Source: Atrichornis clamosus (taxonomy: Eukaryota; Chordata; Aves; Passeriformes; Menuridae). Taken from it: DNA of 64,000 bases. Where the stretch lies: NCBI GenBank assembly GCA_013400975.1, contig WBMZ01010160.1:1-64000 (forward strand), written 5' to 3'. A program made the translations under genes and the position numbers. Of the stretch, positions 11,606-23,400 are shown one piece after another. A model generated the notes under the pieces. It worked only from the letters and a program-made list of their open reading frames with translations. It was not told where the DNA came from and ran no database searches. Each line of letters opens with the position of its first letter. Positions within the stretch are counted from its first letter, which is position 1.

Positions 11606-13304
11606 ACTTGCTTCAACTTCTTTTCTGAAGAATAAAAACATTCCAGTGAGACTGAAAATCTTAGCAGAAACATTTTGGACAAAAGAAGGACATCAAGACT
11701 TTTGTACTTTCTGATCTTCAGTGCATAAAAAAATACAACATAAAGAAGCTTGGCAAGAAAAATATTAAAATATGAGCAGAATGAACTATTCTGTACAATA
11801 GTTTTGACTAATGTTTGCCTTTAAAAACTTAACATGGGAAAACGTGAGACCAAGAACTTTTCAATGCATTCTCAGTGCTTTATCATCCTAATTTTGCTTA
11901 ATTAAAAAAAAAAAAAAAGTTATCCTGACACTGACTGGTTGTGGACAAATGTTTTTCTCCTCACCCTTTAACCTCAGCAGGGACTGTCTGGAAAATCACC
12001 AGGGAATGTTCAAAATCTGGAGGAAGGACAGGAACACCAAATAGAGGATCTTTTGGCTTTAGAGGTCTCTCTTCCATTTAGACTTTCCACTTTCTATTCA
12101 ATTCTCACTTGAGATATACACATGACAGAGCACTGCAGAAATATATTTAGAAGCATCACTGTTAACTATCCTTTTGACAAGCAAGTGCAGAAATTCTTGT
12201 CATACATGGTGGACCTGAGTCCTGCACTGAGGATGTGCTGGGCTGGGGAAGTGGCCGTGGGGTGAGCCCATTGCTGAAGCAGCTGGAGTGGAAACCCCTT
12301 TGTCTGGAAAAGTTTGGGAATTCTCCTGCCTCTGGGATGAGGTTGTTATGTAAAAGTATGGAAAGAACCCTGGTGATAAAAGTGCCCTATGTCAGCAGTG
12401 CTGCAGGGGGTTCAAGAGAAAGTGAAACAAGTTGGGGGAAGGACTTTTCCCAGGCAGCGGAAGGCAGCACGAGGAGCTGAGGCTCGACAAAGCTTTTGGG
12501 GAAGAAGGACCATCTTTGCTGCAGCACAGATGGCCCAGAACCAGGATGAGTCCCCAGCCCTGAGCACACGGTGGCTGCTGCAGTGGCAGAGGGCAGTGCC
12601 AACCCACTGTGCAGTGCTCCATCTCCTCCAACCTGCAGTAGGAAGTCACCAGTGCTCAGAAATGGGCTGTAAATCACAATGTGCAGGAAGCCGACTAAGC
12701 CAAAGCCAGTCAGGAAGTGCTGCGTGTTAAACCTGACAGTATGGTAAAAACCATGGGAATCAGAAAGCCAATCCTTACCATGAACTCAGTGCTGACAGCT
12801 CCCAGACAGCTCGGGGAAGGGCAATGTCCAAATTCTTCAGGAGACTTTGAAAGTGCTTTATGACAAGGCATTTTGTCAAGAAAAAAATTCAAAGTCAATT
12901 TTTTTCTAGTCAGCTCAACTAATTCAGTTCAGACTAAAATATCCCAAACTGTGCCATTTTGTCATTTCCTACATACTCTTTTTTTGATTCTCTTAGTTTC
13001 CTCTTGGTTGGGGATTATTTAAAAAAATGAGCATTTGCTCTTAAACTGTGACAGTTTGGAAGGCTGTGGTGACTTTGTTGAGACACTGACAGCAACACCC
13101 AGGATCTCTGTGCTCACTGAATTCCTAAAAGAACACCTGCATTTGTGACTTTTCTGCAGATGTGTCCCACGCCAAGTACAAGTTTAAGGATAATTTACAC
13201 CAAAAGGGTTTATTCAGCAGTCAGAATTTCTCAGCCCTGGAGTTCCCAATTCTAACTCTAAAGGAATTTTTAAAAATAGCCTCATATTTACCTCATTCTG
13301 TCCT
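11606..13304. other. Non-coding stretch
   Basis: Unique-looking sequence with a poly-A run at about 11904-11918. Overlapping short ORFs at 12235-12730 show no splice-bounded coding structure. I see no gene. Confidence 0.35.
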
Positions 13305-13415
13305 CTGACAGGCCAGGCTGGACAGGTGGTCCAGCAACGTGGTCTAGTCGAAGAGGGTGGAGCTGGATGGTCATTGACGTCCCTTTCAAGCCAAACCATT
13401 CCATGATTCCATGAT
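13305..13415 (+). repeat. CR1 LINE 3' end, short
   Basis: Degenerate sense CR1 tail: GGTGGAGCTGGATGGTCA, CCCTTTCAAGCCAAACCATT and ATTCCATGATGA. Confidence 0.75.
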
Positions 13416-13735
13416 GAGAACTAACTCAAGATGGACAATTTACAGTCATTATTCTACAAGTTCACATTAAATCATTAAGAATCACTAAATAAGTACAACC
13501 TGGTCCTGAAAAATTTAAGAGTTAACATTTAGGACTGATTACTTCCTGTCAGGAAGAGCAGAAAATAAGTAATTTTATTTAATCAATATTTTTACCATAT
13601 ATTAACAGAGAATGACCAGATGTCTGAGAATTCCTTTGTTTATATTTTACCTTTGGCTAGGGAAATTATGATTATCTACTTTTAATACATCAACAAGACA
13701 GGACGCCAAGTTAGGAAGCACCAGTTGCTTTACAG

Positions 13736-13943
13736 GAATTGTTCTTGGATGTTTAACAGAGAGTTCCATGTTGCAAGACATTTGGAACAGACTGAAGCTT
13801 TGCAAACAAAAATATCTTTTATCTCTCAAATTACCTCACATTTACAGCAAAGCCATGCCGAAATTATCAGGACAGGGAATTGTCAGCCTGTCAGAACTCG
13901 ACTGCGTATAACACCTGATGTTTGCCTTGTTCTGTCTTTCTAG
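13736..13943 (+). CDS. Possible exon of an unrecognised plus-strand gene (weak)
   Basis: Acceptor GTTGCTTTACAG before 13736, then an open frame to a TAG at 13941-13943. It contains REFHVARHLEQTEALQTKIS and HLQQSHAEIIRTGNCQPVR, which look helical and protein-like. No good internal donor, so it would be a last exon or is a chance ORF of about 70 codons. No family recognised. Confidence 0.2.
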
Positions 13944-14183
13944 AAACTGAGACTCCGAGAACCAGAGCTCCCTAAAATGTGCCCATAAAAACAAAGGCCA
14001 AAAAATCCAAAGGCCAAGTCTTTCTTACCATTTGCTCTGCAGGCTGCACTGAAGAAGTCTCTAAAGACTCATCTTTGTCTTAATGATGTTAGTATCAAAT
14101 CTCTAATTTAAATTCTTCCTGACTTGGTACTGAGGTGAGTTTCTTCCCTTCTCAAATGCTTCGTTTTTTTCTTGGTATTACAG

Positions 14184-14278
14184 GTAAAGTCCTACACACG
14201 CCACGGAATCAGGAATCAGATGGCAATTCCTACTCCGAAAGAGTAACCAAAAATAAGGATTGGGATACCCTGATCTGT
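14184..14278 (+). CDS. Possible exon of an unrecognised plus-strand gene (weak)
   Basis: A strong acceptor (T-rich tract ending TGGTATTACAG) precedes KVLHTPRNQESDGNSYSERV and TKNKDWDTLICPK. A donor-like AAAG|GTGGAT falls near 14280, and the end is uncertain by a few bases. It enters with two bases of a split codon. It lies just before the C-rich minisatellite. No recognised family. Confidence 0.2.
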
Positions 14279-14544
14279 CCTAAAGGTGGATGGTGCTGCA
14301 GGAGAGGCGAGGGTCTCAGTCAGCACACAGAGCTGCAGGGTACAGACAGACTGACCCGGGAACCACATTCCCCACATCTACTGGGAGCACATCTGCCTTC
14401 ATGGAGAACAACCCTTTTCCTTCACCAAGTGACCTAAGCAGCCACCAGGACAGGCCCTCCTCCCTCAGGGCAGTGCTGCTTTTCAAACCTCATGGTCCCC
14501 AGTGCTTCTCAAACCCACGCACCAGCTCCTCTGTGCATCCCCAG

Positions 14545-15188
14545 CCATCTCTTAGCTACCTCAGTCCCCCCGGTCCCCTCAGCCCCCATCAATGCCCTCA
14601 GCCCTCGTCATCCCCCTCAGGATTCCCAGTCCCCTCAGCCCCTGCCATCCCCCTCAGCTCTCCCACCCCCCTCAACCATCCAGTTCCCACCATTCCCCTC
14701 AGTCTCCAGCCTCTTTAGTTCGTCCAGTCCCCTCAGCCCCCACAGTCCCCTCGGTACCCCTGTCCCCCCAGTGCTGTCCCCCCAGCCCCTGTCAATCCCC
14801 CTCAGAACTCCCAGTCCCCTCAGGCCTCCCGGTCCTTTCTCAGTCCCTGTCATCCACCTCAACCCCCCAGTTCCCGCCACTCCCTCAGCCCCCTGAGTCC
14901 TTATAGCCCCACCATCCACCTCAGCCCCCTCAGCCTCCCGAGTCCTAACAGCCCCACCATCCACTTCAGCTCCCCAGGTGCCCTTAGCCCCCTCCAGTCC
15001 TCCCAGTCCCCAGCAACCCCATCCCCTCAGCCCCTGCCAATCCCCCTCAGCTCCCCCAGTCACCTCAGCCCCATCAGTTCCCACCAATACCCTCAGACCC
15101 CCCCGTTCCCTCAGCCCCTGCCATCCCCCTTGCCCCCCACAATTCCCAGAGCATCCCGAGTCCCCTCAGCCCCGTCATCCCCCTCACT
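14545..15188. repeat. C-rich (G-rich on minus strand) minisatellite
   Basis: About 640 bp of imperfect repeats built from CCCCTCAGCCCC and CCATCCCCCTCAG in roughly 15- and 30-bp units. Proline- and serine-rich ORFs on the plus strand and glycine-rich ORFs on the minus strand (up to 150 codons) follow from the repeat and are not credible genes. Confidence 0.9.
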
Positions 15189-15264
15189 GTCACATCGCTG
15201 TCATGGGATGTGTCCGGCTGAGGCCTGAGGGTGATGTCTTGATGGAAGAGTCTGGGGTGAAAAG

Positions 15265-15655
15265 GCAGGAAATGAGAGCACAAGTCTGACAAGGAGATGT
15301 GGGGGCTCAACCTGGAGAAAAAGAGGCTCAGGGGGGACCTTCTGGCTCTCCACAAGTCCCTGACAGAAGGGGGCAGCCAGGGTGGGTCAGGAACAAGGCA
15401 CAGGACAAGGGGAAACAGCCTCAAGCTGTGCCAGGGGAGGGTCAGGTTGGATATTGGGGAAATGTCTCACTGAAAGAGCTGTCCAGCCCTGGCACACCTG
15501 CCCACGGCAATGGTGGCATCACCATCCCCGGAGGGGTTTAACAGATGTGGCACTTGGGGCCGTGGGTCAGTGGTGGCCTTCGCAGTGCTGGGGAACAGTT
15601 GGACTCAATGACCTCAGAGAGTTTTTCCAACCTTAATGATTCTGTGATTCATGAG
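15265..15655 (+). repeat. CR1 LINE 3' fragment
   Basis: Sense CR1 with CTGGAGAAAAAGAGGCTCAG, GGAGGGTCAGGTTGGATATT and the terminal TTTTTCCAACCTTAATGATT CTGTGATTC. It lies directly beyond the minisatellite. Confidence 0.95.
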
Positions 15656-17507
15656 CGGCCTAAACTCAGTGAGACTGAAGCCGTGCTCTGCTTTGGGCAA
15701 CTTTTTGTGTTTCAAATTATGATGATTTTAAACATCCTGGAGACTGCATGCAGCATCTTTTATCTACAGACAATTTAGCATATATATATGTTTTATCTTA
15801 GAAGATACAGATACCCAAAGTCCCATAAACAAATGGCAGCACCCCAAGTTCACTTTCACAGAAGCCCAAGATTTTGAGAAAAAAGTGTGTGAACTATCAC
15901 TGAAAACGGACTGGGCAGACACTCACACCTCAGAAAGCTGCTCAGAAATCTTTCTTGCCTGTGTCTCACTTTGAACTGTCTCCCGCACAGCACTTGCAGG
16001 GTTCACAAGGCCACATATCACCTTCCTCTTCCTCTTCTTCTTCCATATCCCTGGCAGTTTTAGCGTTATCCATTAACACACCTGAATAACCCCTACCACT
16101 GCCAGCCTGACCTGGCTCCTCACTACAGCAAAATCCATGTTTATTTTGTTCAGTGGCTGCTGAGATATCGTGGCACATCACACGCAGCTCCGGTTGTTAA
16201 TTCACCAGGAATTCCTGGCAGTTGGTGCATGGATGGGGCAGGCTTTGATGTCCCTGTGCTGGGTTCAGACCCATTTCAGTGTAGATATTGACTACCTCAG
16301 GCTGAACGTATCGGCAACAATGGCTTTGTGTTCCTTTAGCGATAACACTTCCCTCTGTGCTTAATAATCAGGAGGGTTCAGTGCCCCTCACTGGTGTGGC
16401 CAGGCTGATATGACACCAGTCATGAATGTCCCAGCTGCTTCCTTATTATTTAATGAATACTATTTACAAATAATTATTTTTCGCTTAATTGTGCATGGGG
16501 AGAATTCTGCTGTGATGTTTTCCCTGCTGGGGATGAGAAGCCAATGGGTCACACCCGTGTCCCAGCAGCCAGCCTTCCTCTGCCTCTCCAGAAGACATTA
16601 GAACTGCTAAATGGTCCTTTCTTACAAAAGCGCTGTTCATTACTAATATTGAGCAGAGTTGCTGTGGGAGAGCACCCACCACAGGTGGGACCAGGCCTCC
16701 AGCCGGTGTCCTGCCACGGGCAGTCCCAGTGTGACCAGCCTGTCACACCTGTGTGGTGTCAGGTCAGACCCCAGACACCCACCGTTAATGTGACCACACT
16801 TGACCACGGATGAGACTGGACGGGGCTGGAGCCCTGCCGAGGGTGAGTGGATCTCATCTGAGGGTCAGCAGCCGGGGACTCTCCCTGAGGGTTAGCAGTG
16901 GCCCAAGGGAATTCCTCAAGGCCAAGCCCTCACTGGAACGGTGACTGCACACCCCAGGCTGCCTCTCTAAACTCTCTGCAATTCTCATGTCAGTCGGGTA
17001 GTACTAATCCCATTTCTCATCACGAATCTGTATTCAAATGTTGGCAGGGCTATAATTTAATTGGTTTATCTGGTTTCTAAAATAAACCTCATTTAAATAC
17101 CTTTGTTGTCTCAATTTTACAAGCTCCCCCAACAATGGCCTCGCGAGCTGACCTCCTGTGACTGTTTGGGGAGCAATGGTTTGTGTTTCAATGTGATAAA
17201 CTGTCTTGTTCCTCACATTTCTAATACAACAAGGCCTTTAGGTCCCACCTGTCTGACATGAACACCTGAGCAGAACTGTGGGAGTAGTTTACCAGGTATA
17301 TGCTGAATTTCAAGAACCCTGGATCTCTGAGTTGAAGACAGGCTTTCCAGGAGATTCTCTCCGGCTCCATCACAAACTGTAACTGACCTGCAGCACCATC
17401 CAGCTGACAAAGCACAGCAGTCCCACACACCATCCTGCCCAGAGGAACCACCCACACGCCCACCTGGGGACGGGTGGTAGGAAAGTATCAGTGAGGAGTG
17501 AGGGAAG
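15656..17507. other. Non-coding stretch
   Basis: Unique-looking sequence. A plus-strand AATAAA at about 17082 followed by a GT-rich stretch could be the 3' end of a rightward gene, but no terminal exon is identifiable. Confidence 0.3.
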
Positions 17508-17925
17508 CACAGAATCCAAGAATGGTTTGGGTCAGAAAGGAGCTTAAAGCTCATCCCATTCCACCCCTGCCACTATCCCAGGTTCCTCCAAGCCCCATCC
17601 AACCTGGCCTTGGACACTTCCAGGGCTCCAGGGGCAGCCACAGCTTCCCTGGGCACCCTGTGCCAGGGCCTCCCCACCCTCACAGTCAGGAATTCCTTCC
17701 CAATATCCCATCTAACCCTGCCCTCTGGCAGTGGGAAGCCATTCCCCCTTGTCCTGTCACTCTAGGCTTTTGTCCAAAGTCCCTCTCCAGCTCTCCTGGA
17801 GCCCCTTTAGGCACTGGAAGGGGCTCTGAGGTCAGTCTCACTCAAACCTTCCCTTCTTGAGGCTGAACAATCCCAACTCTCTCAGCCTTTCCTCATAGCA
17901 GGGAATCCTGCTGAATAGTTCTTCC
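17508..17925 (-). repeat. CR1 LINE 3' fragment
   Basis: Antisense CR1 from CACAGAATCCAAGAATGGTT through TCCAACCTGGCCTTGGACAC to AACTCTCTCAGCCTTTCCTC. It lies just past the MTMR4 poly(A) site. Confidence 0.95.
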
Positions 17926-18159
17926 TTAGAAGAGAAAAACTCTTCATCAAGTCATTGTAAGAGAGGCTGGAAGGCACCGGTTATCCTGGGAAGGACATCC
18001 TGCAGGTTTGTTTGGAAGAGAGCTTTGTGTCCTATCTGTTATTCTGAGAAGGGGTATGAAATCCCTAAAACACCCTAGAAAAGGTAGCAAGTTAACAGCA
18101 GCCTGAAACCTCCTGGGCGAGGAGAATTCCCCATGGAGGAAAGAAGGGCCCAAACCCAG

Positions 18160-20224
18160 CAGCACTAATATAGAGATTTTATTTCGACTGTATTGAGTTG
18201 TACAGCACGTTTTGTTTGTCACAATGCCATCAAACTGATTGGAGAGTTTTTGGCCAGCACATTGTGACGCTGAAACTCACGAGAGCTAAAAGCAGTTTGG
18301 ACTAATGGCCTGAAACGGGAGGGCCAGCAGTACCTAGTGTCTGGCTTCCTCATTGCTTGCAGTCATTCCAACACGTCCAAAACAGGAGCAAATCCAGTTT
18401 CTTCTGCCAGGTCAATGGCCACTCTTCCATGTCCGGCAATGACTGCAAGGTACAAGGCAGGGGAGAATCTGAAGCAAGGTGCCTTCTCTTCCCAAAGCCG
18501 TATTGGTTGTTCCCAGTATGGAAAAGAAGCAGAGTCTAAGTAAGTAGTGGGTCTTCAGAGGATGAGCTTCACTCGCACGTTGGGATCTACAAAACCAGAG
18601 GCTGACAAGTCAAAGTGCAGGAAGGGGTCGTTGTTTCATTCCTTCCGACGGAGATGACAAACCACTACCAAAAAATCTGGGAGATCACAACAGTCGAGTC
18701 CTTTGCCTTGTTAGCAGATCAATGTCCTCACAGGTCCTCCCTGCCACATCTGAGTCTCCGCTCCTGAGGTGCAGAACACATTGGAAAGAAAACCTGCATT
18801 TCTGCAAAGAAATGCCCCACTTTCAAACTCTTCTTCCCCACTAACATCCACAGATGCCTTACAGAGGAGGCAGGGTGATGCTCCCCGAGGGATCTAGGGA
18901 TTACAAGCCCACTGAAGCCCACTTTCTAAACCTTTCTTCCTTTCTAAACCCGGTTCCTTGTCCTTAGAATGAGTTGGGATTCCTGCTCTCTAGTTTTAAG
19001 GAGAAGCAGAGAGGCAATTACAAGTTGGCAACTCTGAACTTTGACCGCTGTACAGGAGACAAAAAAAACCGAAGTCAAATTCAAGAGGCATTTTAGGTAG
19101 CGCCGGGGCAAGTCAGAGAGATTGTTTGCACCACTGAACAGATGCCACACGTCATGGTTACCACTGCAGCTTGGCTGTACATCCTAAAGTGAAAAGCACA
19201 ACCTGTAGTGTCTATGTCAGCCAGTGTCCTTCCCCACCCCGTTTTGGTATCGATGCTTCATTCTCCCTTCTTCGGGTTACATTAAGTGCACAGAAATATA
19301 TAGCAGCATTTGGACTGAAACCCTCACATACACCAGACAGCACATTCCAGGAGGTAAAACAACACATTATGGCCTATACCCTCAAGGTATCAAGTTTTCA
19401 GGATAAAGAGCAGTAGGAAGTGGAGAGCTGAGGGCAGAAAAGGGGAGGAGGAGCAACAGAGGAACACAAGTTCTGTTTCCATGCCAGGAGAGAATCAGGG
19501 TGCCATTCCTGTGTTAGCACCAGGCTGTGACACGACCGCAGACAAAGCAGACGGACAGAGCAGAAGTGAAAAGCCAGTCTCCCATCTCCCCACGGTGCTT
19601 GGGGCAGGGACAAAGTCTGGTGTGACACCGATCCCAGTGGGACCTGCAAACGGGCACGATTTGCTCGGCCCCTTTTTAGCCGGAATGAATTTCTCTTCAG
19701 AGCCCGAGAGAAAATCAATTAGTGATGGCTAATGAGTCTTGTTCACCAAGCTGATCGCAAATCACACTCATGGAAAGAGAATCTACAGTTCTGCTCCAGG
19801 CTGAGGCCCTTCTGATGCCTGCGGGACCACTGTGAGCCCTCTTCCTTATCATAGAGCAGCCTGCCTTTGGAGGGGGAGGTGGTTCTAAACATGCCTTTCT
19901 ATTGCTTTGGGGGGACTTTGCACAGGCAAGAGCTGTGAAAACGTTGCTTTCCAGCCCACAAAAGGAAGAGGTTGTGATCCCCTCTCAGCCCTAGGTCATC
20001 AGGACTACAACGCACGGGCCCACGGCTCCAGGGTGGGGACACACAGCGTCCTCTGTGATCTGAGCTCCTCTGCTCCAGCCCCACAGCAAGGCTGCTGCAC
20101 ACAGTGCATTCGAGCTTGGTGTTCAAGTGTTGCACCAAAGGCCTTCACAGTTACCCTGGAGGCAGAGTCACCCTTCAACCCATGAGAGAAAAGGCTGGGT
20201 TTAGACAGGTCCCTTGTCTGGCAT
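18160..20224 (-). other. MTMR4: MTMR4 3' UTR (predicted)
   Basis: About 2.06 kb from the MTMR4 stop to the first good polyadenylation signal in the direction of transcription. No CR1 insertion is visible, unlike the flanking DNA, which fits an exonic 3' UTR. The end point is inferred from the signal and has no transcript support here. Confidence 0.6.
18178..18183 (-). terminator. MTMR4: MTMR4 poly(A) signal AATAAA
   Basis: The minus strand reads AATAAA here, within an AT-rich context, about 2.04 kb past the stop codon. Cleavage would fall around 18155-18168. It is the only canonical signal I saw between the stop codon and the CR1 copy at 17.5 kb. Confidence 0.6.
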
Positions 20225-20402
20225 TCAGCTGGAAGCTGTGGCGATGGGTTTCTTCATGTGTTGGCTCATGAGCTCCCTGGCACGAAACACTTGGATGTGG
20301 TCATAACAGGAGTTACAAACGAGGACAGGGTCGTACAACTGCTGATCAGGGATGGGCAGCTTCAGATGGCAACAGCTAGCACAGAATACATTCCCACAGT
20401 TC
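20225..20402 (-). CDS. MTMR4: MTMR4 coding exon 18 (FYVE, second half, stop)
   Basis: Residues 1085-1143 and the stop (TGA at 20225-20227). [20 protein letters not shown] supplies ligands Cys1087, Cys1092 and Cys1095, and LVCNSC supplies Cys1114 and Cys1117, completing eight zinc ligands. The protein ends KKPIATASS, as in vertebrate MTMR4 and MTMR3. Confidence 0.98.
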
Positions 20403-23400
20403 CTGTCAAGGAACAAGAAAACCAGTGAGAAGAGAGCTGGGACCACACCACAGCAGAACTTCAGCAAGCACAGAGGGTCCAGGTCAGGGCAAAGCACCAG
20501 CCTGACTGAGGACTGTCAACGTGTTTCTTATACTGTGGTCTGCAGTGCAAGCAAACTGCTAGTGCTGACACGGACTCGTGGGCATTGCAGTCCAGGAGAG
20601 GGATCAAAGGCCTTGGAAAAATACAAACAAGAACAATGTAGAATGGAAATCTGCAGGGAACTGATGAGGCCTTGCATATAATGGAGAGACTTAAAACCTA
20701 CTGGGAGCTGGAGGGAACAGACCTTGCAGAGGGGCATTTTGTGACAGCAGGCTGAGGAGAGGAGGGGCCAGAGCACTGATGTTACGTTGTTTACCTGCAG
20801 TGGTGCCTCCGCTTGGCCAGCCAGAACTCACAGTCGCAGTTAAAGCAGTGCGAGGCCATGTGGTCCGGGACCCACCGCGTGACCTAAGGCAGACACCAGT
20901 CAGCTCCTGTCTGGAACCCCCTGGGACAGCCCAGTGTGGGCTGGGGTGGCTTTGGGCCACACCACGCTGGCTTACAGCAAGCCCACCCGACCTGAGCCAG
21001 CAGCAGAGGATGTGTCAAGGACACGGGTGGCTGTTCACTGCCTCACTTCCAGATCACTCTCTGCTGCTGTGCCCACCCGGGTCAGCTGCAAAAAGCATTC
21101 CTCCCTCCCACTGCATCACAGCTCCACAACGGGACACAAACCTCAGTCTCCTTCTTATCCACAGGCTCCCAGCTTGCTTCTGACAAACAGTCTTCACTGT
21201 GGTCAGAACAGAAATCCTCTGTGTCGCTGCTGTCTGATTCTTTCAGACATGTCTGCAAAACAAGACCAGGCCACTAATCCCCTCTGCTGCCTCGGACACA
21301 CACTCCAGGGCATTCCCTGTCCACACACTCCGTGCTGGTGAGGGGCACCTGGGCGGCTCCAGAGTTCCCAAGACAAGGGGCAAAGCATCCATGAGCACGT
21401 AGGAGTTTGCCCCTCAAGCAGCAGAGATACATCTGGGTGGCATGAGGGCATGTCCAGGAGGGGGACACGGCTGAGGAAACCCAGGAACAATCTTTCCCAA
21501 CAATCTTTCCCCCTCCCAAAGGGATGGAGAGCTGTGGGTCAGCGAGGGAGGTGTGAGGGGCCACAGGGAGCAGAGCTGGGTGTGAGAGGCTGGTACTCAC
21601 AAAGTCATCCTCGTAGTCCATGGGGGGCTCAGCCGGAGGGGCGCAGAAGTGGCGAATGTCCAGGCGCAGCTGCAGCTCCCGCACCTGCCGGCGCAGCTGC
21701 TCCACCTCCTGCTTGTAGCTGGCCTCGATCTGCCGCAGCCGGTGCTGGATGACGTCCGTGGGGAAGGGGAGTCCGTCGTCATCCAGGTACAGAGGAGGCA
21801 CAGGAGAAGGACATTTTGGCGGCATGTGCTTGGGACCAGAGGCTTGTTTCAGGTGGCAGGGCAGCCACGAACGGCTGGGCTTCCCGAAATGTGTGCCCAC
21901 ATGGCCAGCACAGGTTGAGGGCTTCCCACTTTCCCTGCCAGACCATGGGCCAGTGAGGCACAGGGCTGAGGCCCGCAGGGGTTTGCTGCTCAACCTCTTG
22001 CTGCAGCAGCCGTAGGAGAGGAGGTGTCTGGATGCAGGCTCCCCACTGGGGAGCGATGTCACCATGCCTTGAAAACTGTCCCAGTTGGACCCCAGGAAGG
22101 AGAACTCGCTGCTTTGGCTCTGGGAAATGGGCTTGCGCCACTGCTCCAGTGGGACCCTCCCCGGCCGGCCGGGCTCCTCACAGGGCACGCTCCGGCCAGC
22201 ATCACCTTTGCCCTTGTCTGCATCCGGGCAGGAGATGCCTGGGGCAGGGCCTGGGATGTCCTGAGAAGGGGCCCCTGGTGCCAGGGACTCCTGGCTGGGA
22301 ATGTCTTGGCGGGTGGTGGTTCTCTTGAGGCAGTCTCCTCCATTGGACACCGTGCCAGCAGCCTTCAAAGGCTCCTGGGGACAGGTCTCTAACTGCTTTC
22401 CAGAACTGGTGGAAACCTTCTCAACATTCTCCTGTCCAGAAGGATTTGGAGCTGGACCCATGCCATCCAGTTCCTCCGTGTGTGTTCTGCTTCCCTGTTC
22501 TGCCTCCACAGAGACACTGCTGCCTGGCACAGCAGCAGCCCGACTGCTCGGCTGTCTGCTCTGCCCTTCGTGCTCAGCACAGCTGCTGCCCTGCAGGGGA
22601 GGGTTCTCCTCCTCCACCGGCCGTGCCTCTCCTGCAGCCCCCTCAGCCCCATCTGCAGCAGCATGCCGGGCTTCCAGGCCCACCCGCACCTCCTGACAGT
22701 GGTTGTTCAGGTTGGGATCACTGGATGTGCGGGTCAGCGGGCTGCTGGAGTCGCAGGCTGAGAGCAAGTCATCCATAGATCTTGTCTTTGGTAATCTAGA
22801 ACCCAAGAGCAAAGCAAAACTCACAACAAGGCCCCCAAAACTTCCCTGATTTCAGTCAAAACTGAGATGAGGGAAATGTTCCCATTTACAGCTCAGGGAG
22901 TGGGTGGGGAGGGGCAGTGCAGCTGCAGAAGCTGAAATGTACACCACCACTGGTTGGCCCCCCGCCTTCAAGGCGCAGCAGGGAACTGCACAACTCCTCT
23001 CCAAGTAGTTGGGAGCTCTTGCTCCCACAGGGAAGATGAGAACAATAGCGAAACAGAGGAACTACAGCAGGGAAGGAAGGTCTGTGGGTACACAACAACC
23101 TGAGCCTGGAACTCTAAGCTCTTACCTGTCCAAACACCTGCCACTGAAGTCCTGGCTCTGTGATCCAGGGGGCATGTAGATGTCCATGTCCTCCTGTCCC
23201 AGGGGATGTGGTGAGGAGGCCGGGAGGTACACGGCCGTCCAGAGGTGCAGGGCACGCACGTGGCACACGGGATGCAGCACCTGTGACACTGCCTGTGTCA
23301 GAGCTGAACGCCTGCAGACCCCTCCAGCCCCTCCCCACGCCCTCCCCAGCATGGGGCAGGGGAAAAGCCTGGGAAGCTGGGCCAGGAGCTGCACTGACCT

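Noticed and set aside
14290..15087. Long proline/serine-rich ORFs on plus and a 150-codon glycine-rich ORF on minus
   Set aside because: They coincide exactly with the C-rich minisatellite, and several frames on both strands are open, as expected from a repeat lacking stop codons.
1..18000. HSF5 expected downstream of MTMR4 from mammalian gene order
   Set aside because: No HSF-type DNA-binding domain peptide is visible on either strand.
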